DNA of 31,587 nucleotides, taken from a virus. Position numbers and translations under genes: made by a program. The notes under the pieces were generated by a model. It was given only the letters and a program-made list of their open reading frames with translations. It had not been told where the DNA came from and made no database searches. Below, in pieces: positions 17,515 to 23,796 of this stretch. Every line of letters starts with the position of its first letter. Position 1 is the first letter of the stretch. The stretch lies in IMG/VR virus record IMGVR_UViG_3300027977_002218, positions 1 to 31,587 of that record; one strand, 5' to 3'.

Positions 17515-17933
17515 TATGTAGTTTCAAGCTTAACTATCTCAATAAGGTTTTTAATATCGAACGAGATAGATCTAAAGTTAGCTTCAATCTTTCCTAGATA
17601 CTCAACAACAAGTTCATGTTCAGCAATTTGACTGTCGATCTTACCCACTAAAGGGTGATGTTGTTGAGCTTGTTCTAAAGTTTTAGGGTTAAGACCAACA
17701 GGGGATTCATGCTCAAGTTTATCAGCAATTTTTTTCTGAGCTTCTTTTCTAAGTCTTTTTAATTTTAAAATTTCTTGTTTGTGGTACATAAGACGACCAA
17801 CCCAGTAGTGACGCGTAGCTGGCAAATCCATTTGGATCTGTTTCATGTTAAACTCATTAACAGATACATATTGTTTGATCTCTTCACTATATTTTGCTAT
17901 TAATAAAATTGGTGTTTGTTCTTGTTCTTCCAT
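17514..17933 (-). CDS. uvsY: Recombination mediator UvsY-like
   Basis: In T4, UvsY loads the UvsX recombinase onto gp32-coated single strands. This 139-residue protein (T4 UvsY is 137) shares an all-helical, charged make-up and the segment YHKQEILKLKRLRKEAQKK, which resembles the conserved basic helix of UvsY with its EAQKK. Position next to uvsW, as in T4, supports the call. It is the first gene of the leftward operon, and a promoter-like sequence lies 11 nt upstream. Sequence similarity is limited, so the assignment rests on motif, length and synteny together. Confidence 0.75.
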   Translation of the reverse strand: MEEQEQTPILLIAKYSEEIKQYVSVNEFNMKQIQMDLPATRHYWVGRLMYHKQEILKLKRLRKEAQKKIADKLEHESPVGLNPKTLEQAQQHHPLVGKIDSQIAEHELVVEYLGKIEANFRSISFDIKNLIEIVKLETT

Positions 17934-17944
17934 AACTATTACCT

Positions 17945-17972
17945 AATATAATAGTAACTTTTAGAGAGTAAA
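17945..17972 (-). promoter_or_regulatory. Promoter for the uvsY-uvsW-55-47 operon
   Basis: Minus strand TTTACT (17967-17972), 16-nt spacer, TATATT (17945-17950), 11 nt, ATG of uvsY. It lies in the 56-nt divergent gap and overlaps the region of the rightward late-type box, so the two directions may compete. Confidence 0.4.
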
Positions 17973-17975
17973 CAA

Positions 17976-17983
17976 CTTAAATA
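17976..17983 (+). promoter_or_regulatory. T4-late-like promoter box
   Basis: CTTAAATA, followed by 6 nt and the ATG at 17990. T4 late promoters have TATAAATA at -13 to -6, which would place the transcript start 1 nt before the ATG. Three other starts in the window show a box at nearly the same distance. Confidence 0.4.
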
Positions 17984-17989
17984 ATCTAT

Positions 17990-18130
17990 ATGCAAACCTT
18001 TAAGCAGTATCTTTTAGAAAAAGAAGAAAAACGTAGATTAGATCCAAAATGTTGGAAAGGTTATCGCAAATCTGGTACTAAACTTAAAGATGGTACTAGA
18101 GTAAATAAGTGTATAAAGGTAAACAAATGA
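17990..18130 (+). CDS. Small basic phage protein with capsid-targeting-like N-terminus
   Basis: A 46-residue protein. It starts MQTFKQYLLE, much like the T4 internal-protein leader MKTYQEFIAE, ending in L-L-E, a legal (L/I)xE site for a T4 gp21-type prohead protease. The rest, DPKCWKGYRKSGTKLKDGTRVNKC, resembles a short Cys/Gly/Lys motif common at the ends of marine phage proteins; no biochemical function is known to me. The stop overlaps the next ATG (ATGA), so translation is probably coupled. Assigned as real because of motif conservation, coupling and the late-type box 6 nt upstream. Confidence 0.7.
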   Translation: MQTFKQYLLEKEEKRRLDPKCWKGYRKSGTKLKDGTRVNKCIKVNK

Positions 18131-18354
18131 TTAGCTTAGAAAAAATAATATTAGATGTTTTAAAAGAAGAGAATATGGCTGGTGGTGCCGGTTCAGCATT
18201 CGGTCCCGGTGTGCAAGCAACAGCTACTCAGTTTTCTGGAGATAATTACGCCCCTGGGGATGCCCGGGTACCTAAGAGTCTATACGGTGGTATTGTTACT
18301 CGTGGAGGCTTAATTAAGCGCAGAAAGAAGCGTAAAAAGAAGCGTAAAAGTTAA
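18127..18354 (+). CDS. Small glycine-rich, basic-tailed protein; possible core or internal protein
   Basis: A 75-residue protein. The frame is open from a GTG at 18109, but the ATG at 18127 overlaps the preceding stop as ATGA and has AAAGG about 8 nt upstream, one of the few Shine-Dalgarno-like sites in the window. The N-terminus MISLEKIILDVLKE is an amphipathic helix ending in L-K-E, a possible prohead protease site. A Gly/Ala-rich middle and a very basic end (RRKKRKKKRK) follow, suggesting DNA contact inside the head. Function not recognised. Confidence 0.65.
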   Translation: MISLEKIILDVLKEENMAGGAGSAFGPGVQATATQFSGDNYAPGDARVPKSLYGGIVTRGGLIKRRKKRKKKRKS

Positions 18355-18356
18355 TA

Positions 18357-18770
18357 ATGGATACTGGTCATTGGTTGTTAAATGAAGATGTTTACATTTT
18401 TGAAAACATGTTTGGTTTCATTTATGAAATAACTAACAAAGTTAACGGCAAAAAATATATTGGTAAAAAACAGTGTGTGCGTAAGATAAGACGCAAACCA
18501 CTTAAGGGTAAGACCCGCAATAGGATTGATCATAAAGAATCAGATTGGAAAACCTACACATCTTCTTCGAGCGAACTAAACGAAGATATTCAAAAATACG
18601 GTAAAGATAGCTTCGAGTTTCGTATTCTTAAAATATGCGGATCAAAATGGGAGCTCGGGTATGAAGAGATTAAAGAACAGATAGCTCGAGATGTGCTCCG
18701 CAGGAATGACTATTACAACGGAATTATTAATGTGCGTATCGGGACTCCTCCTAAGAGTCTCCTTAAATAA
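18357..18770 (+). CDS. GIY-YIG endonuclease, Seg-like
   Basis: A 137-residue protein with the GIY-YIG nuclease signature: FIYEITNK (21-28) and KKYIGKKQ (32-39), followed by a conserved basic stretch (KIRRKPLKGK) and a segment rich in Ser/Thr and acidic residues containing SELNEDIQKYGKD. In T4-like phages such proteins (Seg family) are free-standing homing endonucleases or degenerate relatives. No separate DNA-binding domain is visible, and the protein is short. It begins 2 nt after the upstream stop. A start at the later ATG 18408 (MFGFIYEI) is possible and would leave the nuclease core intact. Confidence 0.75.
   Translation: MDTGHWLLNEDVYIFENMFGFIYEITNKVNGKKYIGKKQCVRKIRRKPLKGKTRNRIDHKESDWKTYTSSSSELNEDIQKYGKDSFEFRILKICGSKWELGYEEIKEQIARDVLRRNDYYNGIINVRIGTPPKSLLK
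18762..18769 (+). promoter_or_regulatory. T4-late-like box overlapping a stop codon
   Basis: CTTAAATA, 7 nt before ATG 18777. It overlaps the Leu-Lys-stop end of the upstream gene, so part of the match is dictated by coding. Kept because spacing matches similar boxes. Confidence 0.25.
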
Positions 18771-18776
18771 TACACA

Positions 18777-19385
18777 ATGACTCCAGTTAGTGAAAAAGTA
18801 TCTGTGTTTAAGCCTGTTTCGAGGTGTCTATACTGTAATTCAACCTCTTATGGTAAGGGGTGTAGATTTGCGCCCAAGGGTGTTCACTTTCATCCTCAAG
18901 ACCCTAAAAGGTGCTCCTATTGCGGCTCTACTTCTTATGGTAAAGGCTGTAAGTTAAATCCATTTTCAGATATCCATCTTCATGGTATTGACTACAATAA
19001 GATGTTCAATGAATCTATGAAAAACAAGTTTCTACTCTCTACACTTAACAAAGACTACAAAGAGTTTGAAGCTTATAAATTAGGTATAATAAACAGTAAC
19101 GGTGATAAGATTAAAGAGCCTGTGACTGAACAAGAACAAGCTGCTTACTCACCAGAAACAAAAACTATTCTCAAAGTTAAAAAATATTTAGGTTCTAAAC
19201 TAGATCTCATAAATCAAACCGCTATTCTTGAATCAGCCTCCAAACTGAACTACAATAAAGAAAATCATAAAACAGTCTTACGTTACGAAGAAAAGATTAA
19301 TAATATTATTGCTGAGCTTTACGAAACAGCAGAAGAGGCTCTAAAAGAAGGCTTGAGTATCGAGCAGGTTCAAGCATTATTATAA
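18777..19385 (+). CDS. Protein with tandem CxxC-C-HxH modules, unknown function
   Basis: A 202-residue protein. The first 70 residues hold two copies of one module: C17, C20, C29, H37, H39 and C46, C49, C58, H67, H69, each with STSYGKGC in the middle. This pattern suggests two small zinc-binding folds. The remaining 130 residues are charged and helical, with a segment (LKVKKYLGSKLDLINQTAI) that may coil. Similar Cys/His modules occur in phage proteins I cannot assign. No signal peptide or membrane segment. It is transcribed with the 162-residue gene downstream (2-nt gap). Confidence 0.6.
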   Translation: MTPVSEKVSVFKPVSRCLYCNSTSYGKGCRFAPKGVHFHPQDPKRCSYCGSTSYGKGCKLNPFSDIHLHGIDYNKMFNESMKNKFLLSTLNKDYKEFEAYKLGIINSNGDKIKEPVTEQEQAAYSPETKTILKVKKYLGSKLDLINQTAILESASKLNYNKENHKTVLRYEEKINNIIAELYETAEEALKEGLSIEQVQALL

Positions 19386-19387
19386 TA

Positions 19388-19876
19388 ATGCATTTTATAG
19401 AATATCCTAAATCAAGAGTGTGTGGGATTGATTATTACCCTTACTTTATCGATGCTCTTAAAGAATCTTATGCTTTTTGTAAAAAATATAAGATCCCTTA
19501 CAGCTTTAAAAATAAAGATATACAAAAATTCTTTTATCATTATTGCTTAGAAAAGCTCTGTTACGGATACAAAAAATGTGATTCAAAGTACCCTAAAGCG
19601 TTTGTTATATATCCCTTACCTAAAAATGTAGGTTTTACGGATAAACACTTTCAAACGATTTTGAAGGTATTACCTGTTCCCTGGGTCAAGGTCAGTTCAT
19701 TTGATTCTGCAGATGCAGAAATGGCTCTAACTCGAGTTCTTAATGTAAATCGTCTGGTGAGCTCTAAGTTAGAAAAGTTTCTGAATAGAAATGCCCTCTA
19801 CAATTTTCAAAAGAAAAATAAAAAATCTAAAACTTTTTCTTTAGGATCAGTGGATTTACCCGAAGCAAAAGATTAA
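19388..19876 (+). CDS. Conserved-looking phage protein of unknown function
   Basis: A 162-residue mixed alpha/beta protein rich in Tyr and Lys (FYHYCLEKLCYGYKKC, VIYPLPKNVGF). The C-terminal end is strongly basic (KKNKKSK). I recognise no domain. The reading frame is complete, tightly spaced to the upstream gene and longer than chance frames here, so the gene is likely real. A 72-nt gap with only a weak 5-bp stem-loop (near 19898-19914) follows. Confidence 0.55.
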   Translation: MHFIEYPKSRVCGIDYYPYFIDALKESYAFCKKYKIPYSFKNKDIQKFFYHYCLEKLCYGYKKCDSKYPKAFVIYPLPKNVGFTDKHFQTILKVLPVPWVKVSSFDSADAEMALTRVLNVNRLVSSKLEKFLNRNALYNFQKKNKKSKTFSLGSVDLPEAKD

Positions 19877-19934
19877 TTGCATGTATGGAAGATTGGGACT
19901 TCGCCAATTAGATTCTAGAAATATATAGTTCCCG

Positions 19935-19942
19935 ATTAAATA
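19935..19942 (+). promoter_or_regulatory. T4-late-like promoter box
   Basis: ATTAAATA, 6 nt before ATG 19949, in non-coding sequence, so the match is not forced by a coding frame. Same distance as at 17990 and 20602. Confidence 0.4.
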
Positions 19943-19948
19943 ATACAT

Positions 19949-20197
19949 ATGAGTAAATTTGATGCCGTTTTTAAAAGAATAGAAGAAATGCTGCCTGTTA
20001 CACCTGGACAGCCTCAACCAAAACCTGCACCTAGTGCAGCAGCTGCCCAGCAGCCTCCTATTGATCCAAAGATTGTACAAGAGCTAATTGCTGCTAAAAC
20101 AGAACAACAGGTTCAAATAGCTCTACAAAAAATGCAAGCATTACAAGCTGCTAAACCCAGCCAACAACCTGCTCCAAATCAACAGCCAGCTGTCTAA
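19949..20197 (+). CDS. Pro/Ala/Gln-rich small protein
   Basis: An 82-residue low-complexity protein. It starts MSKFDAVFKRIEE, an amphipathic segment ending in I-E-E that could be a prohead protease site and is close to the start of the gene at 27371 (MSKFDQVCESFF). A Pro/Ala/Gln linker (about 15-45) leads to a helical part (PKIVQELIAAKTEQQVQIAL) and another Pro/Gln tail. Composition suits a core or internal head protein, but this is inference. Its stop overlaps the next ATG by 1 base (TAATG). Confidence 0.6.
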   Translation: MSKFDAVFKRIEEMLPVTPGQPQPKPAPSAAAAQQPPIDPKIVQELIAAKTEQQVQIALQKMQALQAAKPSQQPAPNQQPAV

Positions 20198-20565
20198 TGG
20201 ACAAAGTAATTGTCAATTTAATTAAAATACAGAACCAGTTAAGAATACTGCACTGGCAGACTCTTTCTTATGCTGCTCACAAAGCTTTAGGTAAAGCATA
20301 CGAAAGCCTTGATGAATTGATTGATAGTTTAGTAGAAGTTCATCAAGGCAAATACGGAAGATTAACCTTTGAAACCCCTATCGATTTAGGTTTAGTTAAT
20401 CAAGATGAAATAGATCTTGAGGATATTTTAATTCAATTGAATGATTACCTATCTGGTCCATTCAATGAGATGCATGACCCTGTAAAAGATACCGATTGTC
20501 TCAATATTAGAGATGAAATATTAGCTGTTATTAATAAACTACGCTATCTCTTAACACTTAAATAG
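20197..20565 (+). CDS. Ferritin-like / Dps-like small protein
   Basis: A 122-residue helical protein. LRILHWQTLSYAAHKALG resembles the first helix of Dps (LHWxxxGxxFxxLH). Candidate metal ligands are H19, H28, D43 and E47. The 15- and 4-residue steps from H28 to D43 to E47 equal the H-D-E spacing of the Dps ferroxidase centre as I recall it, while H19-H28 is 9 rather than 12 residues. Dps proteins oxidise iron and bind DNA; here only a minimal two-helix core is clear and the protein is shorter than Dps (about 160-170). Metal binding is inferred. Starts at the stop of the preceding gene. Confidence 0.55.
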   Translation: MDKVIVNLIKIQNQLRILHWQTLSYAAHKALGKAYESLDELIDSLVEVHQGKYGRLTFETPIDLGLVNQDEIDLEDILIQLNDYLSGPFNEMHDPVKDTDCLNIRDEILAVINKLRYLLTLK

Positions 20566-20585
20566 TTAAGCTTTTACATTTAAAA

Positions 20586-20599
20586 TAGATAAATATCTA
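20586..20599. repeat. Short palindrome over a late-type box
   Basis: TAGATA-AA-TATCTA, 6-bp arms with a 2-nt centre, overlapping the GATAAATA box upstream of the nucleotidyltransferase gene. Could be an operator or a chance AT-rich repeat. Confidence 0.3.
20588..20595 (+). promoter_or_regulatory. T4-late-like promoter box for the nucleotidyltransferase cassette
   Basis: GATAAATA, one base from the T4 late consensus, followed by 6 nt and ATG 20602. It lies in a 36-nt non-coding gap and would drive the three overlapping genes that follow. Confidence 0.45.
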
Positions 20600-20601
20600 A
20601 T

Positions 20602-21303
20602 ATGTACGAGCTGTCATTTAGTGACTTTTTTAAAACATCTACTCTCTTATCGGAAGGGGGGAATATATTTTCAAGTCGCCGGATTAATAAGTCTGAGGTT
20701 ATGCCCACGCTCAAAAAAGCTCAAGAACTTACTGGTTTATCATTACTTGATAATACACTCGGATCAACCGGGAAGACAGAAACATCAGGAGATTTAGATG
20801 TAGTTGTGGATAGCAATAAAACAAACAAAGACGAATTTATTAAACATCTCATATCTAAAGGTGTTGATCCATCCCATCTTAAAAAAACAGGTATTGAGGT
20901 TGCCTACAAATCTCCGATATATACGGCTAATGGCGAAGAGACTGGGGATTTTGTTCAAATAGATTTCATGTACCATGATGATCCTGGTTACTTAAAATTT
21001 TATTATGCCAATAATGAAACACCTCCATATAGGGGTGCTCATAGAAATATAACTCTGGCATCTATAGCTAAAACTAAAGGTTACTCTTTATCAATGAAGG
21101 GGCTTGCAGATAGGGAAACAAAACAAATTATTACTAGAAAACCAGATGAGATGGCAAAAAAAATTCTAGGAGAAGATGCTACTCAAAAAGACCTATTTAA
21201 CCTTCCTTCTATTATTAGTTATTTAAGAAAGCATTATTCTGAAGAAGAAATAAAAGCAATGGTGCAAGAAGCAGAAAAAACAATAGGAATTAATATTTTA
21301 TGA
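20602..21303 (+). CDS. Pol beta-superfamily nucleotidyltransferase
   Basis: A 233-residue protein. LGSTGKTETSGDLDVVVD (53-70) is a nucleotidyltransferase-fold signature: GS followed by the metal-binding pair D64 and D66; FVQIDFMYH supplies the third acid, D120. The active site looks intact. Families with this core transfer NMP to RNA, protein or small molecules; the acceptor is unknown. The first 18 residues, MYELSFSDFFKTSTLLSE, form an amphipathic leader ending in L-S-E, resembling a capsid-targeting peptide, and the enzyme core starts after it. Its stop overlaps the ligase-like ATG (ATGA). Confidence 0.75.
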   Translation: MYELSFSDFFKTSTLLSEGGNIFSSRRINKSEVMPTLKKAQELTGLSLLDNTLGSTGKTETSGDLDVVVDSNKTNKDEFIKHLISKGVDPSHLKKTGIEVAYKSPIYTANGEETGDFVQIDFMYHDDPGYLKFYYANNETPPYRGAHRNITLASIAKTKGYSLSMKGLADRETKQIITRKPDEMAKKILGEDATQKDLFNLPSIISYLRKHYSEEEIKAMVQEAEKTIGINIL

Positions 21304-22241
21304 TTTCATTTAAAAAATATTTTAAATACACTATAGATGAAGCTAAAGAGGGGGATAGAGTTGGTATATCTCATCTATACTCATTGAATAAACCAGAATT
21401 ATATTCAATGGATTTTTTAACATTTAAGAAGTTTATAAAATATCTTAAGCAAAACGGTGGTAAAATTGATCCTACTAATTCAACTGTATCTGAAAAAGTT
21501 GACGGTATGGCCTTAAAGGTTGGTAATGATGAGCAAGGTAAATTTTATGTTCAATCTAGCTATTCTGGTAAGGTATATGAACCTCGAGAATTTTTAACTG
21601 CTGTTAAATTTCCACCCGCTCAGCAAGCATTTATGAGTAGTTTTGATCGTATAAAAAGTATGATTAAACCTATCATAGGCAACTCGCCGTGCACAATACA
21701 GCTTGAGTGGTTGTACTCTCCAAACGCTACTAAAATTAATGAAAGACCAGGTATGGTTTCTTTTGTAGTATCTGGTTACAAGACAAGTAAGCTCGGCACT
21801 TGGTCGACTTTTGTTATTTTAAATATTAATTGTCAAGAGATAGATGCTAACGAAATAAAATCAAAAATGCTCAAATTGAGTAATGATGAAGTTAAATTTA
21901 TACTCCCTAATGTTGAGATGTTTACATCTATAGATCTCTCTAAAGAAGTAAGAGATGCGGAAGTGTCTATTAATAAAATTGAATCTTCGAAGTTACCAGA
22001 GCAAATAGAGCAACTTAAAGGTAATAGAAAGAGAGAAGCAATAGCAAAACGTAAAGAGCTTGAGCAACAACTTGCAGCTCTAAGATTACCTATACAAAAA
22101 GAAATGTATAATAAGATTGTTTCTAATCTTGTTAAAACAGAAGGTATTTTGGGAGATATAGAAGGTTATGTTATTAAGGCGGGGGATATAACTTTTAAAG
22201 CTAATAACCCTGAGTTTATGAAATCCAAATTTGATGTATGA
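21300..22241 (+). CDS. ATP-dependent RNA/DNA ligase-like adenylyltransferase
   Basis: A 313-residue protein with covalent nucleotidyltransferase motifs: KVDG (66-69, motif I with the AMP-accepting Lys66), an internal Glu in IQLEW (E136), EGYVIK (288-293, motif IV) and TFKANN with K300 (motif V). This is the ligase/mRNA-capping fold; no C-terminal OB domain is evident after motif V, so it may be a minimal RNA ligase. An inserted charged coiled coil (about 215-265) is unusual. The leader MISFKKYFKYTIDE ends in I-D-E. It overlaps both neighbours by 4 bp, so the three enzymes are probably made in fixed ratio. Confidence 0.75.
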   Translation: MISFKKYFKYTIDEAKEGDRVGISHLYSLNKPELYSMDFLTFKKFIKYLKQNGGKIDPTNSTVSEKVDGMALKVGNDEQGKFYVQSSYSGKVYEPREFLTAVKFPPAQQAFMSSFDRIKSMIKPIIGNSPCTIQLEWLYSPNATKINERPGMVSFVVSGYKTSKLGTWSTFVILNINCQEIDANEIKSKMLKLSNDEVKFILPNVEMFTSIDLSKEVRDAEVSINKIESSKLPEQIEQLKGNRKREAIAKRKELEQQLAALRLPIQKEMYNKIVSNLVKTEGILGDIEGYVIKAGDITFKANNPEFMKSKFDV

Positions 22242-22852
22242 GATCATTTAGCAATTTTTTTACAGAACAAACTAGAGACGGTAAACTTGTAATTATTTAC
22301 TCAGGTCGCTTTCAGCCTGCCCATAAAGGTCACGCTATGGCTTATAATGCCCTCGTGCAGGAGTATCCAGAGGCAGATGTATGGGTGGCTACATCAAATG
22401 TTGTTAAAGAGGATTCTCCTTTTAATTTTCAAGAACGTAAATTTTTGTTGGAAAAAGCAGGTGTTCCTGGAGATAAAATAGTACAAGTAGTCAATACCTA
22501 CGTAGCCAAAGAGATTTCCTCGAAGTACAATGAACAAAAAGACCATCTTATATATGTTGTCTCTCAAAAAGACGCTGATCGTTTTTCCTATAAGCCAAAA
22601 AAAGATGGAACAATGCCCTATTTACAAAAGTTAGAAAATGTGAATGAACTTTTACCTATGGGGGAGAAAGGATATGTCAAAGTTGGTAAAACATTCCCTT
22701 TTAAAATACTCGGTAAAACGGTAACTGGGGCCACACAAATTAGAGATATGTACAAGCATGTTTCAGAGCCAGAAAGAAAACAAATTATTGTAGACCTTTA
22801 CGGAAAATTTGATGACGGTATTTATAACTTGTTTAATAAAAAGTTGAAATAA
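22238..22852 (+). CDS. HxGH nucleotidylyltransferase (NadM/cytidylyltransferase-like)
   Basis: A 204-residue protein. After the short leader MRSFSNFFTE comes VIIYSGRFQPAHKGHAM, with the GRFxPxHxGH signature (H29, H32) of nucleotidylyltransferases that form dinucleotides such as NAD or CDP-linked compounds. TGATQIRDMYK (about 165-175) matches the second conserved motif (ISxTxIR). Sequence alone does not settle whether the substrate is nicotinamide mononucleotide. NAD salvage is one possibility, since some T4-like vibriophages carry NAD salvage genes and a P-loop kinase gene lies at 25292. Overlaps the ligase stop (ATGA). Confidence 0.78.
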   Translation: MRSFSNFFTEQTRDGKLVIIYSGRFQPAHKGHAMAYNALVQEYPEADVWVATSNVVKEDSPFNFQERKFLLEKAGVPGDKIVQVVNTYVAKEISSKYNEQKDHLIYVVSQKDADRFSYKPKKDGTMPYLQKLENVNELLPMGEKGYVKVGKTFPFKILGKTVTGATQIRDMYKHVSEPERKQIIVDLYGKFDDGIYNLFNKKLK

Positions 22853-22871
22853 GTTCCAGAGGTAGTATAAT
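22844..22871 (+). promoter_or_regulatory. sigma70-like promoter for gene 22880
   Basis: TTGAAA (22844-22849), 16-nt spacer, TATAAT (22866-22871), then 8 nt to ATG 22880. The -35 overlaps the stop of the upstream gene. The -10 lies in the loop and right arm of a perfect inverted repeat. Confidence 0.55.
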
Positions 22872-22877
22872 ACCTCT
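22858..22877. repeat. 7-bp inverted repeat centred on a -10 element
   Basis: AGAGGTA-GTATAA-TACCTCT: perfect 7-bp arms around a 6-nt centre, with the -10 TATAAT running from the centre into the right arm. No T-run follows on either strand, so it is not a classical terminator. An operator or a hairpin near the transcript start are both possible. Confidence 0.5.
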
Positions 22878-22879
22878 AT

Positions 22880-23167
22880 ATGAAAACTAGTAGTACCGTA
22901 ACCTTAGATCTTAAACAGGAGGAAGCTAATACATTGCTTGAAGCTTTATTATTTGCATCCTCCATTAATGTTGGAGCAAATTGGTCTGAAAGAGATATTA
23001 ATAAAATGGTTACTCTATCTAAGAAACTTAAACAGCAATTAAATGGCTCTACTAAACTAGATCATATTGTATTTTACGAAGAAGAAAATTACGAAGATAA
23101 ATGGTCTCAAGACGTATTTAACTTTTTTAGAGATAATTTAAATATAGTACCTTTACAGCAAGCTTAA
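22880..23167 (+). CDS. Small phage protein, unknown function
   Basis: A 95-residue acidic protein: one beta-like N-terminal segment (STVTLDLKQEE), a helix (ANTLLEALLFASSINVGANW) and an acidic, aromatic C-terminus (FYEEENYEDKW, VFNFFRDNLN). The pattern recalls small conserved proteins of T4-like marine phages, but I recognise no domain. A good sigma70-like promoter with an overlapping inverted repeat precedes it, so it may be an early and separately regulated gene that also reads into queD, 1 nt downstream. Confidence 0.6.
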   Translation: MKTSSTVTLDLKQEEANTLLEALLFASSINVGANWSERDINKMVTLSKKLKQQLNGSTKLDHIVFYEEENYEDKWSQDVFNFFRDNLNIVPLQQA

Positions 23168-23168
23168 A

Positions 23169-23615
23169 ATGGTTAGATTTCAGTCAACAAAGATTATAGA
23201 ACTTGGCTCTTGTGCATTCAGGCAATGGCGAGCAGAAGGTACTCATTGTAAATATGTACATGGCTATCAGCTTAAGGCTAAATTCTGGTTTGGTTGTCAG
23301 GGACTAGATGATAAGAATTGGGTTATTAATTTTGGAGGATTAAAAGAGGTTAAAAAGGTATTACAAGATCAATTTGATCACACGCTTTGTATTGCTCAAG
23401 ATGACCCATTACTACCTAGTTTTGTTCAATTAGCAGATAATGGGGGATGTCAGCTTCGTATTATGGATGGGGTAGGTATTGAAAAGACGGCTGAATGGTG
23501 CTTTAAAACTGTAGATCCTATGATAAGAAGCATGTCTGTAGGTCGTTGCTGGCTTAATAGAGTTGAAGTGTGGGAACATGAACTAAATAGTGCAATATAT
23601 GAAAAAAGATCTTGA
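23169..23615 (+). CDS. queD: QueD-like 6-carboxytetrahydropterin synthase
   Basis: PTPS-fold enzyme of the 7-deazaguanine pathway (queuosine in tRNA, or deazaguanine bases in phage DNA). Catalytic features align well with E. coli QueD: C27 in GTHCKYVHG, D70-H71 in FDHTL, WVINFGGLKEV for the WxxDFxxLK segment and a Glu in VEVWEH. However, the position of the first zinc His is F17 (CAFRQW), and the HGH pair is HGY (H31, Y33), so two of three canonical zinc ligands are absent. It may bind metal differently or have changed activity. Transcribed after gene 22880; queE lies downstream beyond an inserted endonuclease gene. Confidence 0.8.
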   Translation: MVRFQSTKIIELGSCAFRQWRAEGTHCKYVHGYQLKAKFWFGCQGLDDKNWVINFGGLKEVKKVLQDQFDHTLCIAQDDPLLPSFVQLADNGGCQLRIMDGVGIEKTAEWCFKTVDPMIRSMSVGRCWLNRVEVWEHELNSAIYEKRS

Positions 23616-23796
23616 AGTAATTACAGCTAAATTTGAACAAGTATGGCCTAAAGACCGTAAGATAGGTTTTTGGGAATTTTTATCTTTAGTGTCTGTCTTG
23701 ATTTTTGCCTTACTTTATCTATTATTGTTTAATCCTATTGGGTGGGTTGCTATTGTAATCTGTTCATTACTTTTTAAATTTATTATTGGTGCTTAA
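23599..23796 (+). CDS. Small single- or double-pass membrane protein
   Basis: A 65-residue protein with a soluble N-terminus (KKDLEVITAKFEQVWPKDRK) and hydrophobic segments at about 24-43 and 46-62 separated by NPIGW. The frame is open to ATG 23590, but ATG 23599 (MKKDLEV) gives a more natural start. It overlaps the end of queD by 17 bp and ends 4 bp inside the convergent endonuclease gene. Role unknown; inner-membrane location is inferred from hydrophobicity only. Confidence 0.55.
   Translation: MKKDLEVITAKFEQVWPKDRKIGFWEFLSLVSVLIFALLYLLLFNPIGWVAIVICSLLFKFIIGA

Noticed and set aside
19877-19948. Small RNA gene or strong hairpin in the 72-nt gap
   Set aside because: Only a 5-bp ATTGG/CCAAT stem and a TTCTAGAA palindrome are present; nothing stable.
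22858-22877. Rho-independent terminator after the adenylyltransferase gene
   Set aside because: Short stem and no T-run on either strand; the repeat fits an operator over the -10 better.
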